Positions 1-7,832 of a stretch of 14,500 nucleotides of DNA are shown one piece after another (position 1 is the first letter of the stretch; each line of letters opens with the position of its first letter). The stretch comes from Cristatella mucedo. Taxonomy: Eukaryota; Bryozoa; Phylactolaemata; Cristatellidae. The stretch spans positions 64,001-78,500 of the forward strand of contig WPIO01000053.1 in assembly GCA_009760855.2 (NCBI GenBank). The letters run 5' to 3'. The notes beneath the pieces are model-generated. The model did not search any database and was not told the origin of the DNA. It saw only the letters and a list, made by a program, of their open reading frames with translations. The translations under genes were made by a program, and so were the position numbers.

Positions 1-168
1 TCTTGTAGCTTAATCTTGTGCACGCCAGTGAACTTAAAACCCTGAATGTGAAGGTACGTAGAACTTGGCGCCTGAGACGCTCTCGGCAAGACGACCTACT
101 TATTTCACACCTGCGCTCCGTATCGCAGTTGGGAGAGCGTGGCGCGGTTCAACAGCGGTGAAGCACTC
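1..168. repeat. Dispersed direct repeat, copy A
   Basis: This stretch aligns with 1603-1761 in the same orientation. The shared blocks include CTTGTGCACGCCAGTGAACT near the start, then TGAGACGCTC, GCGCTCCGTATCGC, GAGAGCGTGGC and GGTGAAGCACT, all in the same order. Copy A has about a dozen extra bases near 85-105. By eye the copies are roughly three-quarters identical, so they look like old members of one repeat family. The left end may be cut by the window edge. No coding sequence is recognisable, and the family is unknown to me. Confidence 0.7.
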
Positions 169-180
169 TGTAGCCGCTCA

Positions 181-253
181 TGCCACGCCGCCGCACGCCA
201 TGCCGCTGAGCTAGGGTAAGACGAGCGGCCGTTAGTTTAAAGCTCTTTATAAT
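181..253 (+). repeat. Inverted repeat, left arm
   Basis: The reverse complement of this stretch matches 4681-4757 over about 73 bases, including a perfect core of 34 bases (left 197-230, right about 4708-4741). The outer parts match with small indels, including the AT-rich segment that reads as AATAAA in the right arm. The arms lie about 4.4 kb apart in opposite orientation. They could be two insertions of the same LTR or transposon end, or the ends of one decayed inverted-repeat element. The sequence does not settle which. Confidence 0.7.
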
Positions 254-1602
254 GTCGTTGTTGACGAGCTTCTGGTATCGATGAAAATGGTTGAAAGTGT
301 GATGGGTGTTGATGAAGACGTTAACCTTAAAATGTCAATGCCGGTTTAGGAAGTAGAGTTGTATTTCAGGGTTTGGAATGACTTGATAAGCAGGCTATCA
401 ACATCGAGGGTCAGCTATTAAGCAAAAAATACTAGCATATGTTACAGCTTTTTGTATAGCGACAGAAGAGCCTTGACGGCTATCACTACCACTAGCAGCG
501 GCGATAAAGGATCGCCTACAGCAAGATTCGAACGGACGACCACGGGATCGAGGTCATTAAAAGTAACCACCTTACCTGATGCCCATCACGGCTCCACTCT
601 TAAGTTCAAATTAAAGCTGATGACACATCTAACGATCTTAATAAATGGCTTGAATCATTAGAGAGTCTTCCTCAAAGCCAAGAGAAAGAAACTTCAAAAC
701 CATCACCAACTTGCAATTCATGACGCCTTGAACTAATAAATGTTGAACCCAAAGGTTTAGGGAAAAATATTCGCACTTAACCATGATGCGTCCTTAAATG
801 GGTGCGTACTTAACCGGGAGGCTACTGTATTAAGGTGGGCGTTCTGCTTATATTCGGTGAGATTAAATAACAGTAAAACGAGGGGCTGGGCTACCCGATA
901 CAAGCGTCGCCACTCGTTGTGTGGGCTGAAGAGCTGGTGTGTGCGATGGCCACTATTACGGACTATAAGCGATTGGCAGTCGCACTACAATCAAATAGCG
1001 GGCACTTGTCTGAAGCAACAGCAAACACGAGCAGAATGAGACGGGCAGGGAAAGAAAATTCGAGAAAGAGAGGGTGATAAAGAGAAAATGACATGGACGG
1101 AGTGCCAAAAATGGAGTTGGAGTAGGAAAGTGTCAGAGAGGCTATGGATTCGGGTTTTCCCGGTTTAATTTAGGGTGTGGTACTTGATACCATGCGAATA
1201 GCAGAAGGAGGGATGATTTCGTTAAGAGAAACAGCTCTTAATTTTACTTTCTTTCATGTGGGAGATAGAAGCGGAAGCCTCTTCTATTTAGGAATTTGAG
1301 TTCGGCGACACGACGATCGCGGGTTTCCGTTGAAGCCGCCTCACGCTCTCGAACTGATGTTTCTAGTCTTGCGTTCATTTTTTTGGTCCTTCATTTATGT
1401 AAGTCGCAGACCAGACTAGATGCAGACGACCTAAGTACTGAGATGCTGCTGTCCACAGTAAGAGCTCTCTGCAGATATAACCAGGTTCGCGTGCCGGTTT
1501 TCGTGTGTTTATGAGGAGCTTGATGATAAGACTGGACAGTACGCGCGGTGAAATTTGTGCTAGTCGACTGCGAATGCAGTTTGGTAAATGCCCCGATTAG
1601 TA
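254..1602. other. No gene recognised
   Basis: Only short reading frames on both strands are present (at most about 80 codons), without recognisable protein motifs and with stops in all frames. Composition is mixed and unremarkable. The stretch is bracketed by the two copies of the direct repeat, so it could be the interior of an old element, but nothing in it resembles a polymerase, transposase or RNA gene. Confidence 0.5.
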
Positions 1603-1761
1603 CTTTGTAGCTTATTCTTGTGCACGCCAGTGAACTCACAATCCTGAAGGTGAATGTAGGTAGAACTGGGGGGGGGGCGTCTGAGACGCTCCAGCGTGGG
1701 CACCAGCGCTCCGTATCGCCATGTGTGAGAGCGTGGCATGCTTTAGCAGTGGTGAAGCACT
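1603..1761. repeat. Dispersed direct repeat, copy B
   Basis: Second copy of the repeat at 1-168, in the same orientation. It carries a run of ten G at 1668-1677 where copy A has a shorter TTGGCGCC-type sequence. It lacks about a dozen bases present in copy A. Similarity ends after GGTGAAGCACT; beyond that the two copies diverge completely. Confidence 0.7.
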
Positions 1762-2133
1762 GCCTCTCAAGAGACCTGTCGTCTTCGGGAAATATTGAAA
1801 ATCAAGAATTTTTGAAGCGTTTCAATATAATTTAATCCTGAAGTGTAGAGAGGCTAACTTTATCTTCTGGCAGCACGACCTTGAATGCAAAGGCATCCCC
1901 GAATAAACTTCCTCTTTTTGTTACGATGTATCCTGGCTTGACCACATTTAAGCAGAAACTAAAGCCCAAACCTATTCATGACGTCATTTAGTGGGTCCAT
2001 GTGAAACGTCCTTCGTGTGCTTATGCGTGCCTACATTATGCATGCAGCCACTAACCCTATATGCATGCTGACCCAGTGCATGTCAACTCTAACCACGTTA
2101 CGCTTGTTGTGCACTGAGCATGCTACCGCTAAG
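1762..2133. other. No gene recognised
   Basis: Unassigned sequence between the direct repeat copy and the LINE tail. Around 2035-2125 several ATGCATGC/TGCATG-type palindromic words recur, which is only weak local structure. Confidence 0.4.
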
Positions 2134-2330
2134 CATTCAATAATGCTTCCTTTACAGCAAATGTAAATTGCCTAGAAAAAATTGAGATCTGTGGTGGCAC
2201 TTTAACAAATGTATTTTGATCAAATTATTATTTTTAATAACCATTGGTTTGGTTAGCCGAGTGGAATTAACACTTCCATGGCAATGTAGGTACATTGGAA
2301 AAGAAGTGTGACAACTGAACGCTGGGATAG
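2134..2330 (-). mobile_element. Degraded 3' end of a non-LTR retrotransposon (LINE)
   Basis: Read on the minus strand, this matches the LINE tails at 10541-10781 (+) and 8452-8600 (-). Shared landmarks are a region equivalent to the conserved RLWNSLP-type C-terminus of ORF2 (here a degenerate CCATGGAAGTGTTAATTCCAC), a run of TAATAATAA-like bases, AAAGTGCC, then CTCAATTTTTTCTAGGC, TTTGCTGTAAAGGAAGC and a TTGAATG end. Frames are broken, so this is a fossil. Reverse-transcribed LINE copies commonly retain only the 3' end, which fits. An open frame of 114 codons overlapping it (2496 to 2152) is a chance frame. Confidence 0.65.
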
Positions 2331-3420
2331 GATGAGAACTTAAGCACGCGAAAAAGACGAAGAACAAGGTCAAGGGTAAGAAGCCAATGACGCGTAGGAC
2401 AGGTAGTGCCTTAAATAAATATGCTCTACACCGGACCTGCTGCAACTTCGCTATATGCGAAAAAGCATCGTCGAGTTGGCCAATTCTGCACCGCACAGCA
2501 TAACTGTAGTTCTGCTCACTTGAGTTTCTCTAAGCCAGAAGATTCTTTACCTCGGTCAGTTAAAGTTAAAGCCCCTGGTGCTAAAATGCCACCCTTTCCG
2601 CTATAGCTCCTCCCCCTCACTAGCTTCTCTCTTCATTAACAAATGCGATGACTCCGTTCACCTTAATTCTTTGCCAGGCCTGCTTGAGTTTCGTTCAGCC
2701 TAACGACGTGTTGCTTAGACATCTTCCCGCCAAGTGACACAACTCTCGGCTCGCTGCAGCTTTGCTTCGCTCAATATAACTTTGTCTCTTAGGCTTAACC
2801 TTAAAGCGCCCAGTGAAACTTCAAACGGTGTCGCCTAGCTTCGCTTAATCCCAAGACGCGTCGCCTCGCTCGCTTTAGCTTAGTCCCAAATTACCCTTGC
2901 TCCGCCGAAAAAGAAGTGGTTTTTCTCTTCGAGCATCGCTCGAAAGGATTCAGAGTAATGATACGAATAATAGTGACCGCACAGAACTGAATGGTTTGTA
3001 GGCACTTCATTAGTGCTGTAAAGGGAGCGCGATCAAATGGCTAAAGTTTCAAGCATCCCGAAACATTCTCGCCTCGCTCGCCCGAACTGAGCCGGATATG
3101 CTTGACGTTCCATTCTACTTTAACTTTGATCGGCCCAAACAGTAGATGCTTCTTACAATTACCATTGCACGGTTCACATAAACTGCACCATGCTCGGATT
3201 AATTTCACCCGATTCTAATTGTTAACTTAGTTTAATTTATTTTTAACGCAAATTAATCGTACATATGTATAAAAATATCTGCCGAGAGCCACAATATCTT
3301 TGAATACAACATGACAAGAAGAAGCATCTTTCCTAATAAAAGTTAACCAATTACAAATGTAATTTCATAAGAAATAACTTACGAACACATATTGTTGATG
3401 CATACTCCTAGTACTATTAA
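2331..3420. other. No gene recognised; CTCGCT-rich patch
   Basis: No coding sequence with recognisable motifs. Between about 2740 and 2945 there are recurrent short words (CTCGCT, CTTCGCT, TTAGCTTAGTCCC, AATCCCAAG), suggesting an old degenerate tandem array, plus a small hairpin at about 2930-2944 (TCGAGCATCGCTCGA). From about 3220 the sequence becomes AT-rich. Confidence 0.4.
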
Positions 3421-3792
3421 TAAGAGCGAACCGGAAGCTCCAAAGTGTGAGAGCCAGCGAGCGAGAAAACCGGAAGCTCCAGGCTCTGAGAGCCACACGA
3501 GCGAGCGAAACGGAAGCTCGAGACACTGAGAGCCAACGAGCGAGCAAAGCAGAAGCTCGAGACACTGAGAGCCAGCGAGCGAACAAACCGGAAGCTCCTG
3601 GCTCTGGGAGCCAGTGAGCGAGCGAACCGGAAGCTCCAGCCTCTGAAAGCCTGCGAGCGAGCAAACCGGGTGCTCCAACCGACAGCGAGCTCCAGAGTCT
3701 GGGAGCCAACGAGCGAAGCGGAGGCTTCTGACTCAGGGAGCCAGCAGGCGAATCGGAAACTCCAGACTTTGGGAGCCAGCGAGCGAAGCGGC
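3421..3792. repeat. 39-bp minisatellite, about nine to ten units
   Basis: Tandem units follow the pattern GCGAGCGAACCGGAAGCTCC plus a half of the type AGGCTCTGAGAGCCAGCGA, giving a period of 39 bases for most units. The last two or three units are shortened or divergent. Many units contain GGCTCTGAGAGCC or a close variant, a 6-bp inverted repeat around one central base, so single strands could form a hairpin in each unit. Because 39 is a multiple of three, several minus-strand frames stay open across the array and give artificial 13-residue repeats. I regard these as a by-product of the period. Confidence 0.9.
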
Positions 3793-3803
3793 ACTAAATT
3801 CAC

Positions 3804-3860
3804 CCGAGGTCTCCAAAGGTCCGAGGTGAATCCAAAGGTGAATCCGAGGTGAATCCAAAG
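3804..3860. repeat. Short tandem repeat (CCGAGGTGAATCCAAAG type)
   Basis: About three imperfect units of 17 to 23 bases built from CCGAGGT, GAATCCAAAG and GGTGAATC directly follow the 39-bp minisatellite. The unit is different from the minisatellite unit. Two unrelated arrays side by side suggest a region prone to replication slippage. Confidence 0.75.
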
Positions 3861-4680
3861 TGCAGGCAAATGATCCGAGTAAGAAAAGCGGGCGGTGCAC
3901 TGGCCATAATAGTAGGGGAGTAGTTCTGACGGATAGGTTGGAGCCAAAGAATGAAGGTACCGAAAAGTGGACGACAAAATCTCATAATTGATGCGCCGAT
4001 CGACTTAGAGCCAGTGCAAGTCATCGAGAAGCAGTGTGGTGTGGCAACTGCGACACTCACGACAGACAAGCCTAGCTGCACAGGTTTACACGTGTACCCA
4101 GGCTAGGTTTGGTTAGCTGGGACCCGGCTGCTATAATGAGGGTAAGGGTCACCGACTAGGCCGGGGTGGGACCCTACGGCGTGTGCGATGTCGTGAGGTC
4201 ACCGGGGCTCTTGGGTACGAGAAGTTGGCCGAGTAAGTCGTGGTGTTGGAGGCTCCCGGTCTCGCCGAGTTATGCACCTGGATTCGTGCAAGCGTGCTTC
4301 GGCGATGCTGCCACGCACGCAAGGGAACGAGTACCCAAGGTCCGAGCGGAGTTGGATAGCACGCTCGTTGAGACTTGTGTATTCCGCACTCCCTGTGTAG
4401 CGTGTTCGTGACCCTCGTGCGTTGGCGTCTTTCGGTGAAGCTCTCGTCTGTGGTGGTTGTCGACTCGGACTAGCCAAGCAGTTACTCGGCCAGCCGAGTA
4501 TTGGACGGCGTACGCTCGTACTGTTGGATTCGGAGTCGGTACAACGGCAGGACTGCAGAAGCCGACTCACCAACTGACACGTTTGTTCGAGCTTGCGGCG
4601 TCATCTCGCGCCCCCAAGTGTGCTGTGTATAGGACCCTCCCTGTAGACTTGTTTAGTTCCCCTGTTGTTTTTGGCGCATG
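3861..4680 (+). other. LTR-like, non-coding sequence
   Basis: No protein motif is recognisable in any frame. The stretch is GC- and CpG-rich and leads into an AATAAA at 4687-4692, followed by the right inverted-repeat arm. That arrangement resembles the R/U5 part of a retroelement LTR read on the plus strand. I could not define LTR boundaries (paired TG...CA ends, primer binding site) or find an adjoining polyprotein, so this is a suggestion only. Confidence 0.3.
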
Positions 4681-4757
4681 CGTTATAATAAAGAGGTTTA
4701 ACCTGACTGCCGCTCGTCTTACCCTAGCTCAGCGGCATGGCGAGCGGCAGCGTGGCC
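4681..4757 (-). repeat. Inverted repeat, right arm, with AATAAA
   Basis: This matches the reverse complement of 181-253 over its whole length, with a 34-base perfect core. Read on the plus strand it starts with an AATAAA hexamer at 4687-4692, a possible polyadenylation signal, in a position typical of an LTR or of a transposon terminal gene end. The matching segment in the left arm has lost the exact hexamer. Confidence 0.7.
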
Positions 4758-5189
4758 GGAGTGTAGCTGGGTTTGGCAGGAACTAGCCTTTGACCCTGGA
4801 ACTCAGCTGCACACCGGCTCTGGGCGCCTGATTGCACACGGCGGTCGGCCAGCAAGCAGTGGATTACTGAAGTCAAGACGGAATGTCACAAAAACATGGA
4901 TCAATTTAGATGTAGTATCCCTGCCTAAAGAAGCCCGATTTTCAGCAATGTTACGCAGCTGAAAGCAGGCAGACTTGACTGTGGAGCCGATGCGGTCGTC
5001 TAATAAAATCTCCCTTTTGAACATACACTTAGATTACGTGCATGTTCAACAAGAGTTAGTCTGCGCTTTGAATAAGATCGCAAGAACTGGAAATTTATAT
5101 CGACATCAGCGCATCGTTATTTTTGTGGGCACGGTATTGCCGTCTTTCCGCCAGCCCAGGGCACCGTAGTCGCCGGCACGACCCCGTAC
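4758..5189. other. No gene recognised
   Basis: Short open frames on both strands have no recognisable motif. If the preceding AATAAA belongs to an LTR, this would be its downstream flank, but no primer binding site or gag-like frame could be supported. Confidence 0.35.
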
Positions 5190-5200
5190 CTCTTTCTCTC

Positions 5201-5247
<47 letters not shown>
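5190..5247. repeat. (CT)n/(GA)n microsatellite
   Basis: A 58-base, nearly pure CT dinucleotide run with two small interruptions (TTT near the start, CCC in the middle). An Arg-Glu repeat in a minus-strand frame is the direct translation of this run and not a real protein. Confidence 0.97.
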
Positions 5248-5250
<3 letters not shown>

Positions 5251-6027
5251 GCGCACTCGAGCCCCCGGAATCTAAACTCCGAACATCCTTCAACAGTGAC
5301 TACGTTCGCGTTTTCGAATTTTAAAAGTTGCTTCGCTTGCGGCATAGTTTTACACCGATTCACTGGCTACCGGGAAGGGTAACTTGTACTCCCCGGAAAC
5401 TCTACGTGACTCGGTAATTCTGTTGTCCTAGATCTGCCTACGAACTGGGCTGCACGAGCGTCTGCAGCGAACGACTCGGCACCCGTTGCAGCGGTAGAGC
5501 ACCAATCAGACGCTCGGCGCGTCGGCGGCGGCCAGCCAGCTGACCAGCGGTGGCGTGGCGACCGCCGCCGCCGCTTCTGCACCGGAAGTGACGGGATCCA
5601 AAGTAAGAAACACTTGCGGTTCCAGAAGGTCAAGCATCTCGCCTGGCGCCAGATCTGAGCGGCTTGAGTTCGAGTCGTAGATATCCTCTTTGTGGCCATC
5701 TTCGGACCGCGAGAGATCCAGTGAACTGGCGGGCGGACCAAGGGCGCTATTGCTCTTGCCCTATTTTGCAGGATACCCGCGCCTCCGTGGCTTTCGTGGG
5801 CGTGCACATTACACCACGGCGTATTGGGCGGGTGTTTTCTCTCGTGCTACAATTCCAGTTGGACGACGTTTGCGTAACGTAACGTTTTCGGTCGTGACTG
5901 TAGAACTAGCCCTCACTGCTTCGCTGTTGGCAATGCTTCGTTCGCGTATGGTGCTCGTCACGGTAGCCGCCAGCGGATCGCCGTGGTTAATTTACCAGGC
6001 GCACAGTGGCGCGAACCGAAGCTACTA
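5248..6027. other. GC- and CpG-rich stretch, no supported gene
   Basis: The part between about 5390 and 5980 is richer in CG dinucleotides than its surroundings and carries open frames on both strands, the longest 146 codons on the minus strand. Their translations are Arg-, Ala- and Pro-rich with no recognisable domain, as expected from GC-rich DNA. A promoter or first-exon region is conceivable. GGCCATCTTCGG near 5693 resembles the reverse complement of a YY1-type AAGATGGC site, but this is a single weak match. Confidence 0.3.
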
Positions 6028-6078
6028 CTATCATAATATATAATATAACATTGCATTATACACTATATAATATTAAAT
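6028..6078. repeat. AT-rich low-complexity block
   Basis: About 50 bases made almost entirely of A and T (CATAATATATAATATAACATT and onward), with TATATAATAT-type palindromic words. It sharply borders the GC-rich stretch on its left. It may be an unstable AT microsatellite or the target site of an insertion. Confidence 0.7.
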
Positions 6079-6867
6079 GACAAGCTAATATGCACTTCCG
6101 ACTTGCTTTCTGGCGAATGTCCTACAGTGGTTGCGGCTGCTCTTGTGGAAGGCCTAACTGCGGCTTGTCGTTATATAAAGATGCGGCGTCGTGCGAGAGT
6201 GGCTGCTGTCTAGCCTTGAAAGTGCCGCAGCGGAAGCAGCCCAGCGTACGAGAAAAGAGAGCCCACTGGTCTGGAACTCGCTGCTGGTTATGGTCACTAC
6301 CAGCAAAAACCTTGCACCATTTTCTTTTTATTTAAGTCACGGCAAAAGACGCTCGAGTTCCGGTCCGCTTGCCCCATAGCCTCGGTGAACGTTTTTTTGT
6401 GTCGCCGGGTTTGCTTTGTGTGCAAGATTCAGTGCATGCTACCTAGCCAGGGATGGTACTGAAGGCTATCCTAACTTGGCTTAAATTTACCTAGTCAGCT
6501 AAAACCTGAGGGGACCCTGTATAAGCATCCAATAGCTCGAAGTTGTATGAGCCGGTGCCTAAGCAAGGTGCGGTCATCTTGCTGATTATTTGCTAGCCAT
6601 CTGGTATTTCGTGACGTCAGGGGCAGCGTCTGCTCGGACGTAACATCGACCGAACGCTGGTAGCACCTCAGTGCCACATGCTGCTGCAGCTGACTACAGC
6701 TGCTCGTGCTTGGAGCTCGTGCTACAAGTCACTGGAGCCGAAAAATCACGGATTAATTTACTAATTTGCTACAAGGTAAGAGTACAGGTACCTGACAGGC
6801 AGTCATAAGAGTGACATGCAGCACAAGTGCTGCCTCCCAGAGCTGCAATGCTGCAGCTGCCTTCCCT
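6079..6867. other. 3' flank of the TRIM-like gene
   Basis: This is the downstream side of the minus-strand TRIM-like gene, so the part next to 6868 should be its 3' untranslated region. The first AATAAA I found on the minus strand is at 6332-6327, about 540 bases past the stop codon. On the plus strand GTTATATAAAG at about 6171-6181 looks like a TATA box, but no gene with recognisable coding sequence follows it. Confidence 0.4.
6327..6332 (-). terminator. Candidate polyadenylation signal for the TRIM-like gene
   Basis: An AATAAA hexamer on the minus strand, about 540 bases downstream of the stop codon at 6868. It is the nearest canonical hexamer I noticed on that strand. A hexamer alone is weak evidence, and a variant signal closer to the stop may be used instead. 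Confidence 0.3.
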
Positions 6868-7832
6868 TCATCGTCTGCTCTCAGCAGCTGCAACAGCTGC
6901 TGCAGGATACATGGTCACAGTCTGCATGTCCCAGCCCAGCACGGCTAGCACGGTCCTTTGTACTCCGCCCAGTGACAGGCACCAAGGCTGCTGCAGTCCG
7001 TGGCTGCTGTTGTAGAGGACCTGCTGTAGCACCCGCCCAGTCTCTGCACAGAGCACCCTCACACAGTTCCTGCTCCTGTCTCCCAGCTGCCTCCTTACAG
7101 CCAGGTATACGATGCCACCTGCAGCACAGACACCTGCCGCTCGCTCCTTGCTGCTCAGCTCGTATCTCCATTGTCTGTCACCTCGGTGGCTGCAGCTGTC
7201 CACTACGTACAGCTCACTGCCATCGTCCAGCTTCACCTTGCTGTAGCTCGTAGTGACCAGAGCAGCAGCAGTGAGAGCCACACTCTCTATGTCATACTCG
7301 CAATTGCTGCTTTGCTGCAGCTGCCCCGAGCTCAGCTGCAGCAGCTGCAGCCGTCGGCCATACCCGCCCTGGGTCACAGCGAGCAGGTCGCCGAGCACGG
7401 ACAGCTTCCAGGGACACCAGGGCAGCAGAGCGACACGTCGGTCCTCGAGCCACTGGTCCCATCCAGTAGCAGCAGCCGAGCTGCCTCTGAACAGGCAGAC
7501 GACCCGTGAGCGCAGGCGTTCAGCAGCAGAGCTGCGTCTGAGCAGCAGGACGAGCTTTGAGCACAAGCCTACAGCAGCACGTCCGTCCTGCAGGGACTGC
7601 ACTGCATAGACCCTGTCGTTCTGTCCGTTGCTCAGCCTTGCAGGATTCCAGACGCTCAGCTTTCTGCCGCTCTGACTGTATTCCTTCAGGCCGTGCTGCC
7701 CTGCAGCCAGCAGCAGATGCCCCTCTGACGTCACAGACTGGTCGTAGCACTTTACAGGCATCTCGAAGCTGCGGGAGGCCGGGCCGAAATGCAACTCTGG
7801 CTGCTTCTCTGCTACAACGAAATATGCCAGAT
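6868..7832 (-). CDS. TRIM-like protein, exon 2 (beta-propeller)
   Basis: This is the last coding exon, residues 366 to 686 of the predicted protein, ending at a stop at 6870-6868. It holds six similar stretches of 30 to 47 residues, each with short hydrophobic strands and glycine turns: roughly 398-427 (GHLLLAAGQHGLKEYSQSG), 437-477, 505-542 (GDLLAVTQGGYGRRLQLLQL), 546-592, 597-643 (GIVYLAVRRQL) and 645-676. Six such units suggest a six-bladed propeller of the NHL type, which in TRIM proteins binds RNA or protein targets. The similarity is one of pattern and context, not of a diagnostic motif, so WD40-like or another propeller is possible. The exon's own open frame extends upstream to 7890, but the phase-matched acceptor at 7834-7833 marks the likely boundary. 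The coding is rich in CAG, CTG and GCA, so the complementary strand also has long open frames. The tail after residue 676 is Ala-rich. Confidence 0.75.

Noticed and set aside
2152-2496. Minus-strand 114-codon frame
   Set aside because: Its C-terminal half is a decayed LINE tail read in the wrong frame, and the rest has no recognisable motif.
3421-3792. CRISPR-like array
   Set aside because: The units are contiguous and vary along their length, with no constant-repeat and unique-spacer alternation. The window is also clearly eukaryotic.
3365-3977. Several long minus-strand open frames (up to 186 codons) over the minisatellite
   Set aside because: They arise because the repeat period of 39 is divisible by three. 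Overlapping frames are open at once, the residues are a mechanical 13-residue repeat, and no start or splice context supports a gene.
5106-5363. Arg-Glu repeat protein on the minus strand
   Set aside because: It is the direct translation of the CT/GA microsatellite.
5367-5807. Minus-strand 146-codon frame, and a plus-strand 117-codon frame at 5690-6043
   Set aside because: Both lie in GC-rich DNA where stops are rare by chance. The translations are Arg/Ala/Pro-rich with no domain, and they overlap one another.
6816-7609. Plus-strand Cys/Ser/Ala/Gln-rich open frames
   Set aside because: They are the complement of the CAG/CTG/GCA-rich propeller exon on the minus strand and show no domain of their own.
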